Shown one piece after another: positions 22,839 through 34,382 of a DNA stretch of 64,000 nucleotides. The stretch's first letter is position 1; the number at the start of each line of letters is the position of its first letter. Origin of the DNA: Aralia elata (Eukaryota; Streptophyta; Magnoliopsida; Apiales; Araliaceae); assembly GCA_034770075.1 (NCBI GenBank), contig CM068377.1, positions 59,018,275-59,082,274 on the forward strand, read 5' to 3'. The notes under the pieces were generated by a model. It saw nothing but the letters and a program-made list of their open reading frames with translations, ran no database searches and was not told the origin of the DNA. Position numbers and translations under genes: made by a program.

Positions 22839-24021
22839 ATGGATGATTTTGCTTATCAATGGCCGTACATGAGTATGACTCAACCAAGGAAAATTGGGAT
22901 TGATGGACTCAATGCACTCTCTGCATTGTCAACACAATTTGAATCACTATCGAGGAAGTTGGATGCCTTAGTAACAGAGAGCACTCAAGGTATAGCAGTG
23001 ACATGTGATTATTGTGCTGACAATCACCCGAGTCATCAATGCACCATCAGTTTTGGACCGGTACAATACGGTGGTGATCACCTCAACAACTATGATTATC
23101 CCGATTATCACCAAGATTGGGGGTATCACCCGGATTCTATATGGAGCTACAATTATGATGATCAATACTATGCTCCAAGTCCAGTTGTTGCACACCGGAA
23201 TTCTCATGTCCAACTCTATTGCCACAAGAAGAGAAGATGTCAAACTTTGAGGAACTTGTGTCTATGATCATGGCTTCGAAGGAGGAGATGTTGAAAAGTC
23301 AGGAAATATCAATTCAAAATCTTCAGAATCAGATTGATCAAATGTTCAAAGCTTTGAACAACTGTCCTCAAAATTATTGGTGTTATGACATGGATTCCGA
23401 GACTTATGGTGAGCCCGAGCCAAATCTGCAACTGGATGCGCCACAAGATGTCGACAAAAGCGGAGACAAGTGAGGCTATGAAAAATGAGGCCACCGAAGA
23501 TCTATCTGTAAGTGCTAACGAAGATGAGCCGATTGTATTAGTGCCCCAAGTGCCTTCGTCAGCAAAATTCAAGAATCCAGTCAGTTTTGCAAAATCATGC
23601 CCTATTGGAAGTCATGTTGTCGGCAAAGCTCCTTTTGACATGAGAGCTAACATAAATATGGAACCATGGTGGGCCGAGGAAATGAAGATAGAAGAATAGC
23701 CCGTTGTGCTTGTCAAGCCCCAATGCCCCCAATCTTATCATAGACACAACGGAAGAGGAAGCACCTAGTTTGTCAACGTTCGCAATTGGGCACTTATCTA
23801 AAAAGATCAAACTAGGTGATCTTGATACAATGACTCCTACTAAAGCGAAGCCCTCAAATGTTACATCACTACCAATGGATGAAGCGGGCGGGGAAAGCTT
23901 CTTTGTGCCATTAATTGAAATTAAGTTTGGGGGTCACCAACCAGGCATGCATGCCATGCAAATCAAAGAGAGAACAGCGAGGCGGCATGCAATGGTCAAT
24001 TTTGCGATTGAGCCGGATTGA
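22839..24021 (+). pseudogene. Gag-like ORF, unit 4 (three indels and a TAG)
   Basis: Breaks relative to units 2 and 3: +2 at about 23191 (CACACCGG), +1 in the A run at about 23457, TAG at 23697-23699, and +1 in the C run at about 23726. The knuckle (CDYC...H...C) precedes the first break and is intact. It is the most damaged copy in the array. Confidence 0.75.
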
Positions 24022-25289
24022 AATGAAATGGAGGAGTCGGGCTAACGACTTTAAACCAAGCGCTTCTTGGGAGGCAACCCAAGTTTACTATTTTGTTTTT
24101 ATTTTTGTTTGATTGCATTTTAGTGGTTTAAATTGCATTTTAATTTCTTTAGTCATTTGCTTTCAGGTACGCTCCCAACTTAGAGGTATTGAAAGATGAT
24201 ATCAATGGCGATTGACACGATTTCAGGGAAGTCTTCTATTTTAATTTTTCCTATATCAGACATTGAGGACAATGTCAAGTTTAAGTTTGGGGGTAGTACT
24301 TCGTATTTGTGTGTTTTTAATTTAGTTTTTATGTGATTTAAGATATGTATTTTTGTTCAAAAAAAAATTCATTTATTTTTAGGATATGTCCCTTGAGCAT
24401 TGTTTTAATTTGATTTGAACCATAATCCATGGTCTATGATAATGGCTTGTTTGAATTGATTCTAACTCATGGAAAATGGATAATTGTTATTTAGTCGTTG
24501 TTCTTATCGTTATTGTTGGTTATTATTTTGCTTATGCGTCCTTTCACTTTTATGCACTCACCCATGAGTATTGAGTTAGTCGTATGCTTAGAGAAGGCTT
24601 TTATAACCGAATGCTTATGGGAAATATCTATAAACTCTTGAACTCGTTTAAACATCACTCGAAGCAAGGTGTCCAAATTTGTTGTGTTTGAATTGTTGGT
24701 CATGTGGTGAGTTGAGATGGAGCATAAAACGCACTCACTCATGGACACATGCGTAGGAGAGATAGAGCGTAAAACGCACTCTCTTATAATTTTAATAAAA
24801 GTGAGACATTTATGTTTATCAAATCTTGTGTTGGGTTGAGATGGAGCGTAAAACGCACTCACCCACAAGAGTGGACTTAGGATAAGATGGAGCATAAAAT
24901 GCACTTACCTAGAGTCTTTTGATTTCAAATTTTTGAAAATTATGATTTGTATACCTTTGTATTGAGTGATGTGTTAAGCATGTAGTTTTTGGTGGTTTAT
25001 TTTGATTATTTCATAAGGTAATGTGGTAGCATAGCTTCATTCGAGCTTGTTTGGTTTAGTGCTATTGGGTACTCGCACACACACGGAAGGGACATAAAGC
25101 AAGCTATAACTAGCTAATTAGACTTGCAACGTTTTGAAAGTTTCCTTGAGTTTTCACGTGTTTATGCTTTGAGACCATTGGTTAGCTTATTAACTCATTG
25201 CTCAAGATAGTTTTTATTTAAAAATGTTTAGTTTTTATAGTTTGTGTGTTTTGCTTGAGGACAAGCAAAGGTTTAAGTTTGGGGGTATT
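24022..25289 (+). other. 3' untranslated region, unit 4
   Basis: Four stem-loops lie at 24709-24911. The first reads GAGCATAAAACGC, which leaves one mismatch in the inner stem, the only such case among the units. The GTAAATATA segment is missing, as in unit 3. The polypurine tract ends before 25290. Confidence 0.75.
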
Positions 25290-27241
25290 TGATGAGTGTA
25301 TTTTATATACACAAATTGGGTACTTTTAGCCTTACTAATTTGTAAATCTTTAGCTATTTCGTTTGATTTTATGTGTTTTCATCTTTTTATTGTGCAATGT
25401 AGCTTTGTATTACTTTTATATGTATTTGTGTGCTTTTATATATTTTTACGTTGTTTTGTAGGTATTGAAATAAAGGTCCCTTGAATCGATGCGTTTTTTG
25501 CTTGAATCTAGCATTTCTGCTGCTTGTTTCTCAATTTGACCCATGATGCAATCCGAATCTCTCAAAACTCAAAGCACAAAAGTTATAGATTTTGATCTTA
25601 GCTTTCCATAATATCCGGAATCATCCAATTTGAAGTTCGTATGAGAGAGTTATGGGCATTTTACCATCGGATTTTGCATGAATTTTACATAGCAGCTGCT
25701 TCCAGGCCAATTTGATCCTTTCTCCGGCCATTATCTCGTAGAGCTCCAGTTATGGAAGTTGTAGAGCTACTTCTTAGCTTTCCATAGCCTCCTTAATCGC
25801 CTTAATCCGAGTTTGGACGAAGAAGTTATGGCCATTTTACCAACAGATGTCGAAACTGTCTCGCGGTACAGAACACCGCCGGGGCGAGAGAGCGTCGCCG
25901 GGGCGACGGAATTCAGGCCAAAATCCTCGCCGAGGCGAGAAACACTTCTGATTCAGCGATGTTTTTGGTCCAAAACTCGGGAAATGCTAGGGTTTGGGTG
26001 ACCCAACTGATATAACACCAAAGTGGCGGCTGGAACTTCATTCTAACATATACCCACTCATTCTAACACATACCAACTCATTCCAACACATTCTAACTCA
26101 TTCTAACACCTTCTAACAACAAATCTAGAGCGAGGGAAGCTACCAAAACACATCATCAAGAAGGAAATGGGCTGCAATACAAGGATTTTCCTGCAATTTC
26201 CAAGGAGCAAGTAAGGCAAGGAATATCAAATCTTGAAGGAAAGCTAGAGAACAAGAATCAACCCATCAAACAACCATTGAATATCTTCCTAAGGGGTTTT
26301 GTCATTCTATCTCTAGTATTCTCTTCTTAATTTGTAATTCCATCATGATGTATAGATCAAATTTGATGTTTATTGTAATTCCCATGAACTAGAACTAATT
26401 TTCTAAGATTTCAATGGAACCCAATACATAGTTTGAATTGAATGCTCTCTCTTTGATGTTGGTTAATTATTTGTGATTGGATATCATAATTTGTGCTTTA
26501 TATATTAATTACCTTGCTAGTAATTACCTTGGGAACTTATATGGAATTGAGAGAGGAAGTATAGGTTGAGACCTTGTTATGATATCATGTGAAAATTAGA
26601 TATTCCTATGGGTAATTTATGAAATTAAGTGACGTGTGTTTTATTTATTACCCTCATGAATGGATAATTTGATTGTATTTAGGATAGACATATACCTAAA
26701 TACCACATGTATCCATTTGAGAATCATGCTTAATGATTTCCATTGCGAAAGTTGGTAATTGATAGGGTGATTAATGAGATTTGGTGACACGTGTCTTGTT
26801 GATTATTCTTGATATTGGATTCTTGCTAGTGTGTAGAATAGAGATATTTATACACCGCATTGGGAAATACGTATTTGACCATCGAGAGAGGCTTGTATAT
26901 ACTTGTAAATTCTCGGATAACAATCCTTGTGATTTAACTAGTTGAAAAGAGAGAGTTAGGATATTCAAGTGAAGTGTTGGGGGAAATTGTGATCTTAGAC
27001 TTGTTAATATTTGATTTCATTATCTTAAAGTTTTCCATAGTTCTTTGATTATTTGTTATCTTCATTAATGCAAAACAACAAAAATAATTATCGTTTGTTT
27101 AAATAAGATTGAGATGATAAAAGGTTAATACTTGGAAAAGACTAGTAACAATTCCTCGTGGGATCGATACTCTACTTACTCTTTATTACTTGTTGACCGC
27201 GTATACTTGCGCGTAATTGTCGTTATATTAATCGGACAACA
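25290..27241 (+). repeat. LTR 4 of the array
   Basis: TGATGAGTGT...GGACAACA, 1952 bp. Two 17-bp GC repeats lie at 25876-25908, one carrying an AG insertion. It shares private variants with LTR 5 (CATCTTTTTATTG, AAAGGTCCC, CTAGAGCGAGGG). Confidence 0.92.
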
Positions 27242-27247
27242 AGTTTT

Positions 27248-27265
27248 TGGCGCCGTTGCCGGGGA
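27248..27265 (+). other. Primer binding site, unit 5 (tRNA-Asp type)
   Basis: Exact 18-base match to the other intact copies. Confidence 0.85.
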
Positions 27266-27382
27266 ATTATCTTTCTAGTGTTTTTCCAATATTAGTCATA
27301 ATCAAATTGATCTTAATTTAAATTTGTGTATAAATTTATTTTTACTTTATTTTAACATTTTTGATGCTTCACGAGGTACACC

Positions 27383-28562
27383 ATGGATGATTTTGCTTAT
27401 CAATGGCCGTACATGAGTATGACTCAACCAAGGAAAATTGGGATTGATGGACTCAATGCACTCTCTGCATTGTCAACACAATTTGAATCACTATCGAGGA
27501 AGTTGGATGCCTTAGTAACAGAGAGCACTCAAGGTATAGCAGTGACATGTGATTATTGTGCTGACAATCACCCGAGTCATCAATGCACCATCAGTTTTGG
27601 ACCGGTACAATACGGTGGTGATCACCTCAACAACTATGATTATCCCGATTATCACCAAGATTGGGGGTATCACCCGGATTCTATATGGAGCTACAATTAT
27701 GATGATCAATACTATGCTCCAAGTCCAGTTGTTGCACCGGAATTCTCATGTCCAACTCTATTGCCACAAGAAGAGAAGATGTTAAACTTTGAGGAACTTG
27801 TGTCTATGATCATGGCTTCGAAGGAGGAGATGTTGAAAAGTCAGGAAATATCAATTCAAAATCTTCAGAATCAGATTGATCAAATGTTCAAAAGCTTTGA
27901 ACAACTGTCCTCAAAATTATTGGTGTTATGACATGGATTCCGAGACTTATGGTGAGCCCGAGCCAAATCTGCAACTGGATGCGCCACAAGATGTCGACAA
28001 AGCGGAGACAAGTGAGGCTATGAAAAATGAGGCCACCGAAGATCTATCTGTAAGTGCTAACGAAGATGAGCCGATTGTATTAGTGCCCCAAGTGCCTTCG
28101 TCAGCAAAATTCAAGAATCCAGTCAGTTTTGCAAAATCATGCCCTATTGGAAGTCATGTTGTCGGCAAAGCTCCTTTTGACATGAGAGCTAACATAAATA
28201 TGGAACCATGGTGGGCCGAGGAAATGAAGATAGAAGAATAGCCCGTTGTGCTTGTCAAGCCCCAATGCCCCAATCTTATCATAGACACAACGGAAGAGGA
28301 AGCACCTAGTTTGTCAACGTTCGCAATTGGGCACTTATCTAAAAAGATCAAACTAGGTGATCTTGATACAATGACTCCTACTAAAGCGAAGCCCTCAAAT
28401 GTTACATCACTACCAATGGATGAAGCGGGCGGGGAAAGCTTCTTTGTGCCATTAATTGAAATTAAGTTTGGGGGTCACCAACCAGGCATGCATGCCATGC
28501 AAATCAAAGAAAGAACAGCGAGGCGGCATGCAATGGTCAATTTTGCGATTGAGCCGGATTGA
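27383..28562 (+). pseudogene. Gag-like ORF, unit 5 (+1 frameshift and TAG)
   Basis: One extra A in the run at 27889-27893 shifts the frame after about 170 residues, and TAG at 28239-28241 interrupts the resumed frame. The knuckle is intact and the sequence ends IEPD. Confidence 0.75.
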
Positions 28563-29837
28563 AATGAAATGGAGGAGTCGGGCTAACGACTTTAAACCAA
28601 GCGCTTCTTGGGAGGCAACCCAAGTTTACTATTTTGTTTTTATTTTTGTTTGATTGCATTTTAGTGGTTTAATTGCATTTTAATTTCTTTAGTCATTTGC
28701 TTTCAGGTACGCTCCCAACTTAGAGGTATTGAAAGATGATATCAATGGCGATTGACACGATTTCAGGGAAGTCTTCTATTTTAATTTTTCCTATATCAGA
28801 CATTGAGGACAATGTCAAGTTTAAGTTTGGGGGTAGTACTTCGTATTTGTGTGTTTTTAATTTAGTTTTTATGTGATTTAAGATATGTATTTTTGTTCAA
28901 AAAAAAATTCATTTATTTTTAGGATATGTCCCTTGAGCATTGTTTTAATTTGATTTGAACCATAATCCATGGTCTATGATAATGGCTTGTTTGAATTGAT
29001 TCTAACTCATGGAAAATGGATAATTGTTATTTAGTCGTTGTGCTTATCGTTATTGTTGGTTATTATTTTGCTTATGCGTCCTTTCAGTTTTATGCACTCA
29101 CCCATGAGTATTGAGTTAGTCGTATGCTTAGAGAAGGCTTTTATAACCGAATGCTTATGGGAAATATCTATAAACTCTTGAACTCGTTTAAACATCACTC
29201 GAAGCAAGGTGTCCAAATTTGTTGTGTTTGAATTGTTGGTCATGTGGTGAGTTGAGATGGAGCGTAAAACGCACTCACTCATGGACACATGCGTAGGAGA
29301 GATAGAGCGTAAAACGCACTCTCTTATAATTTTAATAAAAGTGAGACATTTATGTTTATCAAATCTTGTGTTGGGTTGAGATGGAGCGTAAAACGCACTC
29401 ACCCACAAGAGTGGACTTAGGATAAGATGGAGCATAAAATGCACTTACCTAGAGTCTTTTGATTTCAAATTTTTGAAAATTATGATTTGTATACCTTTGT
29501 ATTGAGTGATGTGTTAAGCATGTAGTTTTTGGTGGTTTATTTTGATTATTTCATAAGGTAATGTGGTAGCATAGCTTCATTCGAGCTTGTTTGGTTTAGT
29601 GCTATTGGGTACTCGCACACACACGGAAGGGACATAAAGCAAGCTATAACTAGCTAATTGTAAATATAGACTTGCAACGTTTTGAAAGTTTCCTTGAGTT
29701 TTCACGTGTTTATGCTTTGAGACCATTGGTTAGCTTATTAACTCATTGCTCAAGATAGTTTTTATTTAAAAATGTTTAGTTTTTATAGTTTGTGTGTTTT
29801 GCTTGAGGACAAGCAAAGGTTTAAGTTTGGGGGTATT
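28563..29837 (+). other. 3' untranslated region, unit 5
   Basis: Four stem-loops lie at 29249-29451; the post-ORF TTGGGAGGCAACCCAA hairpin and both AGGA-loop hairpins are present. Unlike units 3 and 4 it keeps GTAAATATA. The polypurine tract ends before 29838. Confidence 0.75.
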
Positions 29838-31786
29838 TGATGAGTGTATTTTATATACACAAATTGGGTACTTTTAGCCTTACTAATTTGTAAATCTTTA
29901 GCTATTTCGTTTGATTTTATGTGTTTTCATCTTTTTATTGTGCAATGTAGCTTTGTATTACTTTTATATGTATTTGTGTGCTTTTATATATTTTTACGTT
30001 GTTTTGTAGGTATTGAAATAAAGGTCCCTTGAATCGATGCGTTTTTTGCTTGAATCTAGCATTTCTGCTGCTTGTTTCTCAATTTGACCCATGATGCAAT
30101 CCGAATCTCTCAAAACTCAAAGCACAAAAGTTATAGATTTTGATCTTAGCTTTCCATAACATCCGGAATCATCCAATTTGAAGTTCGTATGAGAGAGTTA
30201 TGGGCATTTTACCATCGGATTTTGCATGAATTTTACATAGCAGCTGCTTCCAGGCCAATTTGATCCTTTCTCCGGCCATTATCTCGTAGAGCTCCAGTTA
30301 TGGAAGTTGTAGAGCTACTTCTTAGCTTTCCATAGCCTCCTTAATCGCCTTAATCCGAGTTTGGACGAAGAAGTTATGGCCATTTTACCAACAGATGTCG
30401 AAACTGTCTCGCGGTACAGAACACCGCCGGGGCGAGAGCGTCGCCGGGGCGACGGAATTCAGGCCAAAATCCTCGCCGAGGCGAGAAACACTTCTGATTC
30501 AGCGATGTTTTTGGTCCAAAACTCGGGAAATGCTAGGGTTTGGGTGACCCAACTGATATAACACCAAAGTGGCGGCTGGAACTTCATTCTAACATATACC
30601 CACTCATTCTAACACATACCAACTCATTCCAACACATTCTAACTCATTCTAACACCTTCTAACAACAAATCTAGAGCGAGGGAAGCTACCAAAACACATC
30701 ATCAAGAAGGAAATGGGCTGCAATACAAGGATTTTCCTGCAATTTCCAAGGAGCAAGTAAGGCAAGGAATATCAAATCTTGAAGGAAAGCTAGAGAACAA
30801 GAATCAACCCATCAAACAACCATTGAATATCTTCCTAAGGGGTTTTGTCATTCTATCTCTAGTATTCTCTTCTTAATTTGTAATTCCATCATGATGTATA
30901 GATCAAATTTGATGTTTATTGTAATTCCCATGAACTAGAACTAATTTTCTAAGATTTCAATGGAACCCAATACATAGTTTGAATTGAATGCTCTCTCTTT
31001 GATGTTGGTTAATTATTTGTGATTGGATATCATAATTTGTGCTTTATATATTAATTACCTTGCTAGTAATTACCTTGGGAACTTATATGGAATTGAGAGA
31101 GGAAGTATAGGTTGAGACCTTGTTATGATATCATGTGAAAATTAGATATTCCTATGGGTAATTTATGAAATTAAGTGACGTGTGTTTTATTTATTACCCT
31201 CATGAATGGATAATTTGATTGTATTTAGGATAGACATATACCTAAATACCACATGTATCCATTTGAGAATCATGCTTAATGATTTCCATTGCGAAAGTTG
31301 GTAATTGATAGGGTGATTAATGAGATTTGGTGACACGTGTCTTGTTGATTATTCTTGATATTGGATTCTTGCTAGTGTGTAGAATAGAGATATTTATACA
31401 CCGCATTGGGAAATACGTATTTGACCATCGAGAGAGGCTTGTATATACTTGTAAATTCTCGGATAACAATCCTTGTGATTTAACTAGTTGAAAAGAGAGA
31501 GTTAGGATATTCAAGTGAAGTGTTGGGGGAAATTGTGATCTTAGACTTGTTAATATTTGATTTCATTATCTTAAAGTTTTCCATAGTTCTTTGATTATTT
31601 GTTATCTTCATTAATGCAAAACAACAAAAATAATTATCGTTTGTTTAAATAAGATTGAGATGATAAAAGGTTAATACTTGGAAAAGACTAGTAACAATTC
31701 CTCGTGGGATCGATACTCTACTTACTCTTTATTACTTGTTGACCGCGTATACTTGGCGTAATTGTCGTTATATTAATCGGACAACA
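29838..31786 (+). repeat. LTR 5 of the array
   Basis: TGATGAGTGT...GGACAACA, 1949 bp. Two 17-bp GC repeats lie at 30424-30455. It is closest to LTR 4 by shared variants. A short deletion near the end gives ACTTGGCGTAATTG where others have ACTTGCGCGTAATTG. Confidence 0.92.
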
Positions 31787-31792
31787 AGTTTT

Positions 31793-31810
31793 TGGCGCCG
31801 TTGCCGGGGA
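31793..31810 (+). other. Primer binding site, unit 6 (tRNA-Asp type)
   Basis: Exact 18-base match to the other intact copies. Confidence 0.85.
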
Positions 31811-31927
31811 ATTATCTTTCTAGTGTTTTTCCAATATTAGTCATAATCAAATTGATCTTAATTTAAATTTGTGTATAAATTTATTTTTACTTTATTTTAA
31901 CATTTTTGATGCTTCACGAGGTACACC

Positions 31928-33107
31928 ATGGATGATTTTGCTTATCAATGGCCGTACATGAGTATGACTCAACCAAGGAAAATTGGGATTGATGGACTCA
32001 ATGCACTCTCTGCATTGTCAACACAATTTGAATCACTATCGAGGAAGTTGGATGCCTTAGTAACAGAGAGCACTCAAGGTATAGCAGTGACATGTGATTA
32101 TTGTGCTGACAATCACCCGAGTCATCAATGCACCATCAGTTTTGGACCGGTACAATACGGTGGTGATCACCTCAACAACTATGATTATCCCGATTATCAC
32201 CAAGATTGGGGGTATCACCCGGATTCTATATGGAGCTACAATTATGATGATCAATACTATGCTCCAAGTCCAGTTGTTGCACCGGAATTCTCATGTCCAA
32301 CTCTATTGCCACAAGAAGAGAAGATGTTAAACTTTGAGGAACTTGTGTCTATGATCATGGCTTCGAAGGAGGAGATGTTGAAAAGTCAGGAAATATCAAT
32401 TCAAAATCTTCAGAATCAGATTGATCAAATGTTCAAAGCTTTGAACAACTGTCCTCAAAATTATTGGTGTTATGACATAGATTCCGAGACTTATGGTGAG
32501 CCCGAGCCAAATCTGCAACTGGATGCGCCACAAGATGTCGACAAAGCGGAGACAAGTGAGGCTATGAAAAATGAGGCCACCGAAGATCTATCTGTAAGTG
32601 CTAACGAAGATGAGCCGATTGTATTAGTGCCCCAAGTGCCTTCGTCAGCAAAATTCAAGAATCCAGTCAGTTTTGCAAAATCATGCCCTATTGGAAGTCA
32701 TGTTGTCGGCAAAGCTCCTTTTGACATGAGAGCTAACATAAATATGGAACCATGGTGGGGCCGAGGAAATGAAGATAGAAGAATAGCCCGTTGTGCTTGT
32801 CAAGCCCCAATGCCCCAATCTTATCATAGACACAACGGAAGAGGAAGCACCTAGTTTGTCAACGTTCGCAATTGGGCACTTATCTAAAAAGATCAAACTA
32901 GGTGATCTTGATACAATGACTCCTACTAAAGCGAAGCCCTCAAATGTTACATCACTACCAATGGATGAAGCGGGCGGGGAAAGCTTCTTTGTGCCATTAA
33001 TTGAAATTAAGTTTGGGGGTCACCAACCAGGCATGCATGCCATGCAAATCAAAGAAAGAACAGCGAGGCGGCATGCAATGGTCAATTTTGCGATTGATCC
33101 GGATTGA
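31928..33107 (+). pseudogene. Gag-like ORF, unit 6 (+1 frameshift and TAG)
   Basis: Open for about 277 residues; one extra G in the run at about 32757-32760 then shifts the frame, and TAG at 32784-32786 lies in the original frame. The knuckle and coiled-coil tract are intact. It ends IDPD, as in unit 3. Confidence 0.75.
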
Positions 33108-34382
33108 AATGAAATGGAGGAGTCGGGCTAACGACTTTAAACCAAGCGCTTCTTGGGAGGCAACCCAAGTTTACTATTTTGTTTTTATTTTTGTTTGATT
33201 GCATTTTAGTGGTTTAATTGCATTTTAATTTCTTTAGTCATTTGCTTTCAGGTACGCTCCCAACTTAGAGGTATTGAAAGATGATATCAATGGCGCTTGA
33301 CACGATTTCAGGGAAGTCTTCTATTTTAATTTTTCCTACATCAGACATTGAGGACAATGTCAAGTTTAAGTTTGGGGGTAGTACTTCGTATTTGTGTGTT
33401 TTTAATTTAGTTTTTATGTGATTTAAGATATGTATTTTTGTTCAAAAAAAAATTCATTTATTTTTAGGATATGTCCCTTGAGCATTGTTTTAATTTGATT
33501 TGAACCATAATCCATGGTCTATGATAATGGCTTGTTTGAATTGATTCTAACTCATGGAAAATGGATAATTGTTGCTTAGTCGTTGTGCTTATCGTTATTG
33601 TTGGTTATTATTTTGCTTATGCGTCCTTTCACTTTTATGCACTCACCCATGAGTATTGAGTTAGTCGTATGCTTAGAGAAGGCTTTTATAACCGAATGCT
33701 TATGGGAAATATCTATAAACTCTTGAACTCGTTTAAACATCACTCGAAGCAAGGTGTCCAAATTTGTTGTGTTTGAATTGTTGGTCATGTGGTGAGTTGA
33801 GATGGAGCGTAAAACGCACTCACTCATGGACACATGCGTAGGAGAGATAGAGCGTAAAACGCACTCTCTTATAATTTTAATAAAAGTGAGACATTTATGT
33901 TTATCAAATCTTGTGTTGGGTTGAGATGGAGCGTAAAACGCACTCACCCACAAGAGTGGACTTAGGATAAGATGGAGCATAAAATGCACTTACCTAGAGT
34001 CTTTTGATTTCAAATTTTTGAAAATTATGATTTGTATACCTTTGTATTGAGTGATGTGTTAAGCATGTAGTTTTTGGTGGTTTATTTTGATTATTTCATA
34101 AGGTAATGTGGTAGCATAGCTTCATTCGAGCTTGTTTGGTTTAGTGCTATTGGGTACTCGCACACACACGGAAGGGACATAAAGCAAGCTATAACTAGCT
34201 AATTGTAAATATAGACTTGCAACGTTTTGAAAGTTTCCTTGAGTTTTCACGTGTTTATGCTTTGAGACCATTGGTTAGCTTATTAACTCATTGCTCAAGA
34301 TAGTTTTTATTTAAAAATGTTTAGTTTTTATAGTTTGTGTGTTTTGCTTGAGGACAAGCAAAGGTTTAAGTTTGGGGGTATT
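33108..34382 (+). other. 3' untranslated region, unit 6
   Basis: Four stem-loops lie at 33794-33996, followed by the TTTGCTTG-AGGA-CAAGCAAA hairpin and the AAGTTTGGGGG polypurine tract directly before LTR 6. Confidence 0.75.

Noticed and set aside
24491..24904. Minus-strand ORF of about 137 codons recurring in units 2-6 (also near 7258, 29031, 33576)
   Set aside because: It is the reverse reading of the 3' UTR hairpins. Conservation follows from near-identical units, and units 1 and 3 break it. No domain, leader or codon signal supports it.
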